Assembly (NCBI GenBank): GCA_900546775.1
Contig: UREM01000006.1
Location: 5,510-69,509, forward strand
Reading direction: 5' to 3'
Origin: an uncultured Collinsella sp.
Lineage (GTDB): Bacteria; Actinomycetota; Coriobacteriia; Coriobacteriales; Coriobacteriaceae
Length of the DNA: 64,000 nt
In this document: positions 43,622 through 53,153 of the stretch, piece after piece
How positions within the stretch are numbered: position 1 is the stretch's first letter
Layout: every line of letters begins with the position of its first letter
Program-made: the position numbers and the translations under genes
Notes under the pieces: generated by a model
Databases searched by the model: none
Seen by the model: only the letters and a program-made list of their open reading frames with translations
Told to the model about the DNA's origin: nothing

Positions 43622-44926
43622 ATGGCCAAGAGCAGGTACGCCGATGCCACCAAGGCCGCTCGCAGGGCCGCGATGTCTGCCCACAAAGTCACGGCTGCGG
43701 CGAATGCTGGCAACGCCGACGCGTCCGCGCAGCCGACTGCCGGTGCTGCCACCGAGCCCGCCCGTGACGCCCGTCGCGACGAGCTCACGCACGTGGACGC
43801 CAAGGGCGAGGTGCGTATGGTGGACGTGTCCGACAAGGCCGAGACCCATCGCATTGCCATCGCCGAGGGCACCATCCTCATGCACCCCGAGACGCAGGCC
43901 ATGGTGCTGCAGGACCGCGCTAAAAAGGGCGATGTGCTTGCTTGTGCGCGCGTGGCGGGCATCATGGCCATCAAGCGCACGAGCGACATCATCCCCATGT
44001 GCCATCCGCTGCTCATTACCAAGAGCAAGTGCGACATTGCGCCCATCGCTCCGGCGGGGACGCCGGCCGAGGACGTGCCCGAGGGCTGGGCGCCGGCGCG
44101 CGTGGACGGGCAGGTTGGCTTTCACGTACTGGTTACAGCTGGTGTGACGGGCAAGACCGGCATCGAGATGGAGGCCCTGACCGGCGCGAGTGCCGCGTGT
44201 CTGACCATCTATGACATGTGCAAGGCCGTCGATCGCGGCATGGAGATCGTCGACGTGCGCCTGCTGCACAAGGAGGGCGGTCGCTCGGGCGTGTGGGATC
44301 GTGCCGAACGCCAGGCCGCTACTGTTGAGGCCGTGGGAGCCGCGGGCAATGCACCCGCGGGCACACCCGTCGCCGTTGCGCCCGCAGCTCCGGCACCGGC
44401 CGTTCCCGCGATCGCGTTTATCGGCTACCAAAACTCGGGCAAGACCACACTCGTCGAGAAGGTCATCGCCGAGCTCACACGCCGCGGCCTGCGCGTAGGT
44501 TCGCTCAAGCATCATGGGCATCATGGCTTTGATATCGATGTGCCCGCTAAGGATACGTGGCGCCATCACCAGGCCGGATCCAAGCACGTGGGACTCATCT
44601 GCGCCACGCGCTGGGCGGAGTACGCCGATACGCGCGAGGAGGACGAGATGCTCGCGCGCGAGCTGCTGTCGCGCTACAACGATGTTGACGTGGTGATCAT
44701 CGAGGGCTACAAGACCGAGGGCTTCGACAACATCGTGGTGGCGCGCTCCGGTGTCGACCGTCTGCGCGGCAAGAGCTCGCTCGATCTGGTCGACGGTCAC
44801 ACGCTGGCCCTTGCCTGCAACGAGGCCCTGGCGCGTCAGGCCTTCGACGCCGGCTTTGCGACCCGAGCCATCAACATCAACGACGCCCGAGCCATCTGCG
44901 ACCTCATCCAAGATCATCTGGCCTAA
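43622..44926 (+). CDS. MoaC-MobB fusion protein
   Basis: 434 aa. An Ala-rich tail (about 1-50) precedes a MoaC domain (THVDAKGEVRMVDVSDK; PMCHPLLI; GKTGIEMEALTG) that forms cyclic pyranopterin monophosphate. After an Ala/Pro linker (about 240-262) comes a MobB GTP-binding domain with P-loop GYQNSGKTTL and VVIIEGYKTEGF, linked to guanine dinucleotide cofactor formation. The two activities are usually separate genes. GGAGGATGATC inside the end of moaA precedes ATG 43622. Confidence 0.92.
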   Translation: MAKSRYADATKAARRAAMSAHKVTAAANAGNADASAQPTAGAATEPARDARRDELTHVDAKGEVRMVDVSDKAETHRIAIAEGTILMHPETQAMVLQDRAKKGDVLACARVAGIMAIKRTSDIIPMCHPLLITKSKCDIAPIAPAGTPAEDVPEGWAPARVDGQVGFHVLVTAGVTGKTGIEMEALTGASAACLTIYDMCKAVDRGMEIVDVRLLHKEGGRSGVWDRAERQAATVEAVGAAGNAPAGTPVAVAPAAPAPAVPAIAFIGYQNSGKTTLVEKVIAELTRRGLRVGSLKHHGHHGFDIDVPAKDTWRHHQAGSKHVGLICATRWAEYADTREEDEMLARELLSRYNDVDVVIIEGYKTEGFDNIVVARSGVDRLRGKSSLDLVDGHTLALACNEALARQAFDAGFATRAININDARAICDLIQDHLA

Positions 44927-44964
44927 AACCTGCCAAAAAGGGACAGGTTTGTTTTGGCAGGTTT
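44927..44964 (+). terminator. Hairpin directly after the moaC-mobB stop
   Basis: AAACCTGCCAAAA pairs with TTTTGGCAGGTTT around GGGACAGG and ends in T4. It is terminator-like and similar in style to the CCACCACAAAGG repeat family nearby. Confidence 0.7.
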
Positions 44965-44977
44965 TATCTGGGCAGAC

Positions 44978-45029
44978 GTCACTTCCACCACAAAGGGGCC
45001 AGGCACCTTTGTGGTGGTTTTTGCTTTGG
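44978..45029. repeat. Interspersed palindrome, CCACCACAAAGG family, copy a
   Basis: Core CCACCACAAAGG/CCTTTGTGGTGG around GGCCAGGCA (44985-45017). The 52-nt block including flanks is identical to copy b at 46550-46601, and the two bracket the MFS gene. Confidence 0.88.
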
Positions 45030-45191
45030 TAGATGTGTGGGACATGCCTTACAATCTACCAAGTAGTTCATGACGGGCGAAAAACGGAGAAAAGGGGCTT
45101 GATGCGTCCTTAATGTTTCATGCGGATTGATTGATTTGACAGACGGTGGCGAATGCCCGCCGTCCGCATTCGTATGAAACAAGGAGTCTCC

Positions 45192-46472
45192 ATGCTCGCC
45201 TCCCTTTTCTCAAAGCCTCAATCATCGCTGTCCGCGCAGGCCAAGCGCCTGGTGGCGATGCGCTTTCTCATCTACACCGGTTTTCAGACCAGCTACTTTA
45301 TCGGCGTCATCGGAACGCTCACCTATGCGGACGGCGCTTCGGTCGTCGCGACATCGCTGGCCGTCCTGTTCATGAACGTTTTCGTGATCCTGGGATCCTT
45401 TGCGGGTGGCGCGGCACTCGATGCCTGGGGTCCGCGCCGCCATTTCTTGCTGAGCATCGTCGGCACGCTCGCAACTGGCACGGCAATCATCGCCTTTGGC
45501 AGCACGACCGGAACAGTCCTTGCCGGTGCGATGCTCCTGGGCTTTGTGATGGGGTTCGCCCAGCCCATCGCCACATCCTATCCAGCCTACCTCACCGATG
45601 ATCCTGCCGAGCTCAAAGACATCAACTCCGCCATTGCCATGTTCTCAAACGTGAGTATCATCGTTGGCCCCACGCTGGGCGGCTTTGTCGCGGCGGCTGC
45701 GTCGTCGCGCGCGGTGTTCGTGCTTATGATGCTCTTTACCGTGCTGGCACTCATCGCCGGCTGGGGCTTTAGGCCGCAGACCAGCCATGTCGCCGGGCAT
45801 GCGGATGCCGATTCGGCAGAGGAAGGGGAGCGCGCGGGACAAAGCTCCAACCCCAGCGCATCCTCCCGCGCCACCTTCGCAGCCAGCATCAAGACAGTCT
45901 TCACCAACAGCGTCCTCGCCCTGCTGTTCTGCATTATCTTTCTTTCGAACTTTGGCTACGGAGCCTTCGATCCGCTGGAGTCGTTCTTCTACCGCGATGT
46001 CCTGCACGTCGGCGTTGAGTGGATGGGCTGGCTTTCGTCGGCCTGCGGTGTGGGCGCGGTGCTGGGCGCCGTGGTTGCGCTTCGGATGCCGCCGCACCTG
46101 GTCAACCTCAAAACGCTGCTCGTGGCGCTCATGTCCGTGGGCCTGGGAAGTTTGCTCTATGTGGGAACGCCGCACGTGGGCGTAGCCCTCGTCGGCCAGA
46201 TCGCCCTGGGCATAGCTTGGGGCGTCGTCAACCCGCTCCACAACACCATTGTGCAAACGACGGCTCCGCTCGAGCAGCTCGGTCGCGTCAATTCGGTCAT
46301 GGGCTTTGGCAATATGTTCGCTGGCGTGGCCCCTCTGGCGGTTGCACCGTGGCTGGCGGCAACATTTGGCGTACAACGGACACTCGTGGGGGCGGGCATG
46401 GTCGTGACGGCGGTCCCTGCGGCGTTGCTGCTGTTTGGACGCAATCACTTGGAACGTGCCGTAAAGCAGTAA
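45192..46472 (+). CDS. MFS transporter
   Basis: Major facilitator (426 aa, about 12 helices) with a typical helix 2-3 loop (DAWGPRRHFLLSIVG) and a longer charged central loop (SHVAGHADADSAEEG). Resembles MFS_3/enterobactin-exporter-like efflux proteins; substrate unknown. AAGGAG precedes ATG 45192. Bracketed by repeats: CCACCACAAAGG copy a upstream, AAACCATC copy 3 beginning two nt after the stop. Confidence 0.85.
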   Translation: MLASLFSKPQSSLSAQAKRLVAMRFLIYTGFQTSYFIGVIGTLTYADGASVVATSLAVLFMNVFVILGSFAGGAALDAWGPRRHFLLSIVGTLATGTAIIAFGSTTGTVLAGAMLLGFVMGFAQPIATSYPAYLTDDPAELKDINSAIAMFSNVSIIVGPTLGGFVAAAASSRAVFVLMMLFTVLALIAGWGFRPQTSHVAGHADADSAEEGERAGQSSNPSASSRATFAASIKTVFTNSVLALLFCIIFLSNFGYGAFDPLESFFYRDVLHVGVEWMGWLSSACGVGAVLGAVVALRMPPHLVNLKTLLVALMSVGLGSLLYVGTPHVGVALVGQIALGIAWGVVNPLHNTIVQTTAPLEQLGRVNSVMGFGNMFAGVAPLAVAPWLAATFGVQRTLVGAGMVVTAVPAALLLFGRNHLERAVKQ

Positions 46473-46473
46473 G

Positions 46474-46538
46474 AAACCATCACAACATTCGGTAAAAAAC
46501 GCGATTTTGCCGAAAAACGTCGAATGTTGTGATGGTTT
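46474..46538. repeat. Interspersed palindrome, AAACCATCACAACATTCG family, copy 3
   Basis: Same 18-nt arms as copies 1 and 2 with a different centre (GGTAAAAAACGCGATTTTGC). Starts immediately after the MFS stop, so it may terminate transcription. Confidence 0.88.
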
Positions 46539-46549
46539 GGCCCGCAAAT

Positions 46550-46601
46550 GTCACTTCCACCACAAAGGGGCCAGGCACCTTTGTGGTGGTTTTTGCTTTG
46601 G
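46550..46601. repeat. Interspersed palindrome, CCACCACAAAGG family, copy b
   Basis: Identical over 52 nt to copy a (44978-45029); lies just after AAACCATC copy 3. Confidence 0.88.
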
Positions 46602-46683
46602 CAGGCCGCGCCTGCGCCTTGGTATACCATGTACGCCGTTTGCGAATACACCCCACACCGCCGCACAACCCAGAAAGGCCCCC

Positions 46684-47505
46684 ATGGACGCCACCTTCAG
46701 CCATATCAAAGCCGTGTTCTGCGATATCGACGGCACGCTGCTCACGAGCCAGCACACGGTGTCACCGCGCACCGTGGCGGCGATTCGCGCCCTGCGCGAG
46801 CGCGGCGTGCTCTTTGGCCTGTGCACCGGGCGTGACGCCCACGCGACCGAGGCCATGTACGAGCTCTGGGGCATCGAAGGCCTGGTGGACGTGATGGTGG
46901 GCTGCGGTGGCGCCGAGGTCATCGACCGCGCGCACGACATCAACGAGCTGAGCTATCCGCTGCCGGGCGAGACCATCGCGCGCATCTGCAAGCACATGGC
47001 GGACCTTCCGGCAACGCCCGTCTGCCCCCGAGACGGCGTGTTCTACGTACCCGAGAGCAACGCGTGCGTCGAGCACCTGTCGCGCGTCGACGGTGTGCCC
47101 TACCAGGTGGTCGATTTTGCCGAGTTTTTGCGCGAGCCGCAGCCCAAGGTGATGTTTACCATGGCGCCCGAGGTAATGCCGCGGGTGATTGAGCGGGCGT
47201 CGACGTTTGCCGATAACACTGTTAAGGCGGCGGCTCTGCAAACCACGCAGCGGCTCTACGAGTTCATGGATCCGCGCGTGTCCAAGACGCGCGGCCTTGT
47301 GCGCGTGGCAGAGCTCAACGACATGGATCTCCAGGACATCTGCGTGTTTGGCGATGCCGATAACGACACCTGCATGGTGGCTGACGCCGGCGTGGGCGTG
47401 GCTATGGCAAACGGCAGCGACGCCACCCGCGCCGCCGCCGATTTTGTAACCGCCAGCAACGACAAAGACGGCATCGCGATCTTTATTGAGGAACATCTGC
47501 TGTAG
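46684..47505 (+). CDS. Cof-type HAD-superfamily phosphatase
   Basis: 273-aa HAD hydrolase with type IIB cap: motif I CDIDGTLLTS, motif III Lys region, motif IV GDADNDTCMVADAGVGVAM. Probably dephosphorylates sugar phosphates or related metabolites; specificity cannot be read from sequence. ATG 46684 follows AGAAAGG. A run of nine G lies just past the stop codon. Confidence 0.9.
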   Translation: MDATFSHIKAVFCDIDGTLLTSQHTVSPRTVAAIRALRERGVLFGLCTGRDAHATEAMYELWGIEGLVDVMVGCGGAEVIDRAHDINELSYPLPGETIARICKHMADLPATPVCPRDGVFYVPESNACVEHLSRVDGVPYQVVDFAEFLREPQPKVMFTMAPEVMPRVIERASTFADNTVKAAALQTTQRLYEFMDPRVSKTRGLVRVAELNDMDLQDICVFGDADNDTCMVADAGVGVAMANGSDATRAAADFVTASNDKDGIAIFIEEHLL

Positions 47506-48009
47506 CGGGGGGGGGAGAACTACCACAAAGGGGGCAGGCGCCTTTGCGGTGGCCTCAGGCGATTTGGGCGAATTGATACCTAAAATCTGCGCGCAAATTC
47601 AAATATGGTCGTCAGAACATCATGCTTCTAACCACCGATGGGTTAAAGATATTCTCATCAATTTGGTAGGGTATTCCTTCCGGTTAATGAGTCACCGCTC
47701 ACGGTCGATTTTCGACCGTTCACAGGATGTTTGCTCTTGAGCAAAATGTTGTGCAAATAAATCTAATGCCATTAAAAAATAATAGGCAACTAAATTACCA
47801 GCAGAAACAAAAAATAGATAGCGAATAAACGAAGGCAAATCTGAGTAAATGTCAAGAGAATTGAGAACTTGCACAAAAATGTCGGTTTTGCTGCTCAGAT
47901 GTTTAAACAATCGTTATAATTGCATCACTTAGCGAGCGCAATTACAGATTGCGCAGATACGTTTGATAGGGAAAGAGCAAGATCGCGGTCTCTTGGGGAG
48001 GAGACATCG
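47506..48009. promoter_or_regulatory. AT-rich upstream region of the pilus operon
   Basis: No gene seen. Contents: a G9 tract (about 47508-47516); a degenerate CCACCACAAAGG-type palindrome (47520-47552); a CGGTCG-ATTTT-CGACCG inverted repeat (47702-47718) whose right half CGACCGTTCA matches the wide-spaced hexuronate sites; a long AT-rich stretch; TATAAT near 47914-47919 as a probable -10; and a GCGCAAT/ATTGCGC leader hairpin (about 47936-47955). The leader is about 85 nt. Confidence 0.6.
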
Positions 48010-51000
48010 ATGAAAGCGAATTCGGACAAATTTAAGCAGAGTAATAAAGCGACGTGCCGTGTACTGGCAGGCGTTTTGTGCGGAGCCTCCGTTTTGAGCC
48101 TGGTGCTGTCGCTCGTCATGCCTCCGATCTCGCAGGCCATTGCCAACGATGCCCAGACGGTTTCTGCCGAGGAAACTGTGATGGGGGGGGGTTCCTCAAG
48201 TGAGTCTACTGATGTAGGCAGCACTGCTAACGAGGATTTCAAAAACCAGGATAGCGACGATGTCGAGAATGACGCGACCGGCGATGCCGAGAATGACGCG
48301 AACGAGGATGCCGTAGCAGACTCGACAGCCGATGACGCGGAGACCGAGGGCGTCGTGCAGCCTTCCGACGCACAGACTTCTGATGATGAAAATAGCGACG
48401 AAAATGCCAGCGTCAGTGCCGATGGCTATACCGAGGTAAAGGATAATGTTGTTGGGAAATTCGCCAACGGCGGCAAGTTTCGACTGACGGGTTCTGCCTA
48501 TTCGGATCAGCAGATTACCATCAACAAAGACACCACTATCGATCTTGCGGGACAGATGCTCTACCGCGGTTCCGGCAACTCGGACTCCTTCTTTGTGGTC
48601 GAAAGAGGAGCTACACTCACTATCGAAGACTCAGGTAAAAACAAGAAAGACGAACAGACTCAGGTCACGACGCAGGCGGGCCAGTTGGCGACTATGACAT
48701 GGACTCAGGGAAGCGGCCCCAATAGCGGCCTTCCTAAGAGTCTTACTTACTATGAGACTACGAGCACGCCCAATCAAGATGGACTCGGGACCACCGAGAC
48801 TACGACCAAGCATTTCGTTACGGGCTTTGGCGCTATCGATGCAGCATCGGACAGCGGTTCCGTAAAGTATGTGGTCAACGTTGAAGCGGGCGGCATACTC
48901 AATCTCAAGGGCGGCATGATTACCACGGCTGCCAATCTGGGCAACAGTGGTCATGTGATTTATTCCGAGGGTACGGTCAAAATCGAGGGCGGTTATGTCA
49001 CCAACGGTAGCGGCGGCGGCTGGGGCGGCGGCCTGTGTGTGACGGGCAGCAATGCCAAGCTCGAAATGACAGGCGGTGTGATCGCGGGAAACAAGGCGGG
49101 CTCTGGCGGCGGCGTCTATGCTGACAATGGAGCCACCCTGAACCTTGCGGGCGGAATTATCTCTGGCAATGCTACGTATGAAAGCATTTGCAACAGCGGC
49201 GGCAGTCCCGACAATGGTTATGGCGGTGGCGTCTTTACCAAAAATGCTGGCGTTACAATCAGCGGTTCGGCAAACATTACAAACAATAGTGTCGATTCCA
49301 ATATCACTGAATCGTACAACAATGGTCTACTTGGCGGCGGTGGCATTGCTTCCGTCAGCGGAGGAACGTTGACCATGACGGGCGGTTCCGTTACTGACAA
49401 CTACTCCCATGAGGCGGGTGGCGGTATCTACGCTGGTTTTTACAATCAGAGCATCGGCTTTAAAATGACTGGCGGCACGATTGCCGGCAATGTGGCCGAG
49501 AATGCCGAAGGCGGTGGTCTGCGTATTGCAGGCAGCGACAGTGTCGGCACGACTGCAACAATTAACGCTGGCGGTACTGACAAGATTTACATTACGAACA
49601 ACAAAACGATGACGGGTAGCAACTCGGGTCGTGGTGGCGACTGGGGCGGCGGTGGCGTCTTTATCCAGAAGGGCGGCAAGCTCAACATCGTAAAGACACT
49701 GATTACTGATAATGAAGCCGGCGGCTGGGGCGGCGGCGTTGGTGCTTGCCCTACGGGTGAAACGATTGTCTCGCACTCAAATGGTGCCGCAATCTATAAC
49801 AATACGGATCGTGGCGAGCACTTCTCTGCCGGTGGTAATGGCAAGGACGAGGACAGTAAGCCTGAGTACATTACCGATGACTTCAAAACTGCCGGCCACA
49901 AGGACTTCTTCCTCGTGCGCAAGAAGGGCAGCGATAAGACGGTCGCAGTCGTTCTTGGAAAGATGCTCGGCAATGGTTCTGCTGGCTGGAAGGGTACCTG
50001 TGATGGTCAAAAGATCGCCATCGATCCTAACGGCGGCGCCGAGGCCAAGTACATGTTCGGCTTGGAGGCCCATCCGACTGACGAGGCCGTAGGAAAGGCG
50101 CAAGTGGCGGCTACGACCATCATCAGTGGCAACTACTCGTTTACCCATGGCGGCGGCATCATGACCAACGGCGATCTCACCGTTGGCGAGGTTGCTGAGC
50201 TGAGCGTTTATCCGAACATGAAGCTCAACGCCACTAAGGTGCTTAAAGATGCAGAGGGAAACTCGCAAAGCCTTGAGGGACACGCGTACAAGTTTAAGCT
50301 GCTGCGCCAAGAGGGTTCCATTGAGCCTTCTTGGAAAGATGACGGCATGCTTGATATGGGCGAATGCAGCGTCGCAGGTGAGGCGACTGTTGAATCGGAC
50401 GGCAGTATCACCTTCGACTCTGGCAAGGACTATTCTTCGGGGCAGTATGTTTTCTATCTAGTTGAGGAGCCCATCAGCGGCGACAACGAATTGGATACCA
50501 AATTCGATAAGACCATTTACAAGATCGTGGCAACAGTCGATAGCAATTCATACAAAACTGACCTTCTCATGTCGATTCCTATTAATTATTACAAGGTGAA
50601 TAAAGTCACCGTCTCTAAAAAGGCCGAGGGGAATCAGGATTTCGTAGAACTTGATAGCGCACACTACTCCGTTACGCGTCCATCGGATAACAACTCGTCG
50701 GATGACACGACGACTACGGTCGTTATCGGTGACAATGATAACCCTACCTTTATCAACAAAATTGAGCCCTATACTTCTCTCGGCTCCTGGAAGCCTGCGG
50801 CAACCAAGGTCGTCAAGGGCGGCGAGATGAAGGAGTTCACGCTCGAGTTTGCGGATAACGATAAGTTCAATAATGCCGAGAGGGTTACGACCAAAGCCGG
50901 CGGCGACAATCCCCAGGAGCTTTATTTCCCTGATATTGAGTACGGCCTTAAAAACTTGAAGCAGAGGGAATCTGATGATCCGGGTCGTGGTGCTTACAAA

Positions 51001-51384
51001 GACTTCACGTACTACGTGCGCGAGAGTGCAGAGGTTTCGTGGTTCTCGCAATATAAGTACGACAAGTCGGTCTATCGATTTGATGTCAGGATGAAGGACC
51101 AGAAGGACGGTACGATCGAGGCTGAGTTGGTGACCTACACCAAGATCAAGGACGCCGACGGCAAGGATATCGCGACGAAAGACCAGCATCCTGTCAACTT
51201 CGACGGCACCAAACCCGAGTCCACCCCCACCTTCACCAACATCTACTCAACCTCTTTGCCCCTTTCTGGTATGTCGGGCGTCACTCTGACGTACCTTGCC
51301 GGCGCGGCGGTGCTTTGCGCTGCTGCGGCCTGGATGCACGCTCGTCGCAAGGCGAATGCGAAGGGAGGCGAGCGTCGTGAATAA
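48010..51384 (+). CDS. Large LPXTG-type surface/pilus adhesin with poly-G tract
   Basis: 1124-aa secreted, wall-anchored protein. Signal region (VLAGVLCGASVLSLVLSLV), then an acidic low-complexity stretch (about 60-150), a Gly-rich parallel beta-helix region with many MTGGxIxGN-type repeats (about 270-640), and C-terminal pilin-isopeptide-type domains (about 725-1080). The sorting signal is LPLSG followed by a hydrophobic helix and basic tail. A G9 run at 48183-48191 (codons 58-61) keeps the frame open; a gain or loss of one G would truncate the protein near residue 60. GGGGAGG precedes ATG 48010. Likely tip or adhesive pilin. Confidence 0.88.
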   Translation: MKANSDKFKQSNKATCRVLAGVLCGASVLSLVLSLVMPPISQAIANDAQTVSAEETVMGGGSSSESTDVGSTANEDFKNQDSDDVENDATGDAENDANEDAVADSTADDAETEGVVQPSDAQTSDDENSDENASVSADGYTEVKDNVVGKFANGGKFRLTGSAYSDQQITINKDTTIDLAGQMLYRGSGNSDSFFVVERGATLTIEDSGKNKKDEQTQVTTQAGQLATMTWTQGSGPNSGLPKSLTYYETTSTPNQDGLGTTETTTKHFVTGFGAIDAASDSGSVKYVVNVEAGGILNLKGGMITTAANLGNSGHVIYSEGTVKIEGGYVTNGSGGGWGGGLCVTGSNAKLEMTGGVIAGNKAGSGGGVYADNGATLNLAGGIISGNATYESICNSGGSPDNGYGGGVFTKNAGVTISGSANITNNSVDSNITESYNNGLLGGGGIASVSGGTLTMTGGSVTDNYSHEAGGGIYAGFYNQSIGFKMTGGTIAGNVAENAEGGGLRIAGSDSVGTTATINAGGTDKIYITNNKTMTGSNSGRGGDWGGGGVFIQKGGKLNIVKTLITDNEAGGWGGGVGACPTGETIVSHSNGAAIYNNTDRGEHFSAGGNGKDEDSKPEYITDDFKTAGHKDFFLVRKKGSDKTVAVVLGKMLGNGSAGWKGTCDGQKIAIDPNGGAEAKYMFGLEAHPTDEAVGKAQVAATTIISGNYSFTHGGGIMTNGDLTVGEVAELSVYPNMKLNATKVLKDAEGNSQSLEGHAYKFKLLRQEGSIEPSWKDDGMLDMGECSVAGEATVESDGSITFDSGKDYSSGQYVFYLVEEPISGDNELDTKFDKTIYKIVATVDSNSYKTDLLMSIPINYYKVNKVTVSKKAEGNQDFVELDSAHYSVTRPSDNNSSDDTTTTVVIGDNDNPTFINKIEPYTSLGSWKPAATKVVKGGEMKEFTLEFADNDKFNNAERVTTKAGGDNPQELYFPDIEYGLKNLKQRESDDPGRGAYKDFTYYVRESAEVSWFSQYKYDKSVYRFDVRMKDQKDGTIEAELVTYTKIKDADGKDIATKDQHPVNFDGTKPESTPTFTNIYSTSLPLSGMSGVTLTYLAGAAVLCAAAAWMHARRKANAKGGERRE

Positions 51385-53032
51385 GAAAGTTTGCTCCTTC
51401 CCGATCTTGTTTGCGCTGCTTGCCCTCCTGATCGGCACCTGCGCGGTTGTGTTCCCCGCATCCGCGCAGGCCGCGCCGAGCGCGAACGGTTCCATCACGG
51501 TGAGCGGCACCGTGGCGCGCAGCTACAACGCCTACCAGATCTTTAGGGCCAACGTCGTCGACGGCGACAGCGACGCCAAGATCGCCACCGACCTCGCCTG
51601 GGCAAGCGACGCCGTGCGCGACGCCGCGCTGCCCGTGCTGCACAGCGCCGGCATGCCCAATTCCCAGACCACCGCGCGGGAAGCTGCCGAGTGGCTCAAC
51701 ACCGATTCCCACCTTACGAGTGCGCTGAGCGCACAGCTCGCTCGTTCCCTCCAGAGCTCTGGCGCCGTGTCCGTGGCCCTTAACGCGGGCACGACGGCCG
51801 AGCTGCCCTGCGGCTACTGGCTCATCGTCGCCGACGACGCCATTTCCCAGAACGAGGCCGGCACCGCGCCGATCATGGCCCTGGTGGGCGGCAGCGCCGT
51901 CACCGTCAAGCCCAAGGCCGCGACGCCCAAGGTCGCCAAGCATGTGCTGGAGGACAGCACCGCCGCCTGGCAGAAGGCCGCCGACGCCACAGTCGCCGAC
52001 GACCTGTACTGGCGCCTCTCTGCCACGGTTCCGGCGGGTCTTACCGCCTACGACACCTATACGGTGCGGTTCGTCGACACCATGAGCGCGGGGCTCGACC
52101 CCTCCAAGGTGGCCGCGAGCATGCGCGTGTACGTGGCGGCGGGCGCGGACGGCGGCTTTGACGCCGTTTCGGCCGGCAAGGACGGACGCGCCGGCACCAA
52201 GGCCGCGAAGGGCTGGACCGACATCACGGCCCAGTGCGCCACCAAGGTAGCGCCGGACGGTAAGACCTTCACCGTGCGCACCGGCGACCTGGTCGCCGCG
52301 CTCGGCGGGGCCGACGCCTTCACCGCAGGCGCCCGCGTGGTCGCCGTGTACGACGCACCGCTCAACAGCGCATGCAACCACGGCATCGCGAAGGGCAACC
52401 CCAACGAAGTTTACCTGCGCTACCCGCGTTCTCCCTTTGCCGACCAGTCCGGCGACGCCGGCTTCACTCGCACGCCGTGCGACGACGCATGCGCCTACAC
52501 CTGGGATCTCGCACTCACCAAGCGCGGCAGCGACGGCGACAAGCCGCTGCCCGGGGCGGTCCTGAGCATCGCCGACGACCGCGGTCGCACGCTGTCGGCC
52601 GACGGCACGTGGGATGCAGAGGGCAAGGCCACCGTCACCACGGGCGAGGACGGCCGCGTGACCGTCTCGGGCGTGGACTCGGGCAAACTGGAGGTCCGCG
52701 AGCTCAAGGCACCCAAGGGCTACACCGCCTTTGAGGGCACGCGCTCCGTGACGGTCAAGGCCGAGGGCCTGGACGTCGACCAGGTGGCGGCCGCCAAGCC
52801 TAAGGTGACCGTATCGGCCGAAAGCCCTCTGCGAGTTGATGCCGCCGATGCCGGGAAGGGTTTAGTCGAGTTGTCGGTGCTTAACACCCCAAGTAACGAA
52901 GTGAGTCGAGGCTTTATGCCCTCGACGGGAGATAGAACGTTGGTGTTGGTAACGGCTTTGGCCGTCATCGGAGTAGTGGCTATTGTCGTCGCGCTCGTCA
53001 TCAAGCGGGGAGGAGGTCGCCATGATAAATAA
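51377..53032 (+). CDS. LPXTG-type SpaA-like minor pilin
   Basis: 551-aa pilin. Signal peptide (PILFALLALLIGTCAVVFPASAQA), N-terminal pilin domains (GSITVSGTVARSYNAYQIF), a Cna-B/SpaA domain with KPLPGAVLSIADDRGRTLS and LEVRELKAPKGY, and sorting signal MPSTG with hydrophobic helix and Lys/Arg tail. GTG start at 51377 overlaps the preceding gene by 8 nt and follows GGGAGGCG. Codon use and GC are higher than in the preceding adhesin. A C10 run lies just after the stop. Confidence 0.87.
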   Translation: MNKKVCSFPILFALLALLIGTCAVVFPASAQAAPSANGSITVSGTVARSYNAYQIFRANVVDGDSDAKIATDLAWASDAVRDAALPVLHSAGMPNSQTTAREAAEWLNTDSHLTSALSAQLARSLQSSGAVSVALNAGTTAELPCGYWLIVADDAISQNEAGTAPIMALVGGSAVTVKPKAATPKVAKHVLEDSTAAWQKAADATVADDLYWRLSATVPAGLTAYDTYTVRFVDTMSAGLDPSKVAASMRVYVAAGADGGFDAVSAGKDGRAGTKAAKGWTDITAQCATKVAPDGKTFTVRTGDLVAALGGADAFTAGARVVAVYDAPLNSACNHGIAKGNPNEVYLRYPRSPFADQSGDAGFTRTPCDDACAYTWDLALTKRGSDGDKPLPGAVLSIADDRGRTLSADGTWDAEGKATVTTGEDGRVTVSGVDSGKLEVRELKAPKGYTAFEGTRSVTVKAEGLDVDQVAAAKPKVTVSAESPLRVDAADAGKGLVELSVLNTPSNEVSRGFMPSTGDRTLVLVTALAVIGVVAIVVALVIKRGGGRHDK

Positions 53033-53035
53033 TTG

Positions 53036-53046
53036 TCCCCCCCCCC
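53036..53046. repeat. Poly-C tract between the second and third pilin genes
   Basis: A run of ten C a few bases after the second pilin stop and about 110 nt before the third pilin. Length changes could alter transcription or translation of the major pilin. Confidence 0.7.
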
Positions 53047-53153
53047 TGCTCAATGGCGTACTGCCTCCGTAGCGATTAGAGCGCAGGGAAATGAGCCTGC
53101 TGACTTTTGGTGATGACGAGAATTAAAGCAACCTCCAAGAAAGAGGTCCCAAC

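Noticed and set aside
53036..53046. Poly-C and poly-G tracts as sequencing errors
   Set aside because: Cannot be excluded, but three such tracts confined to the pilus locus and an open frame through the coding one favour real homopolymers.
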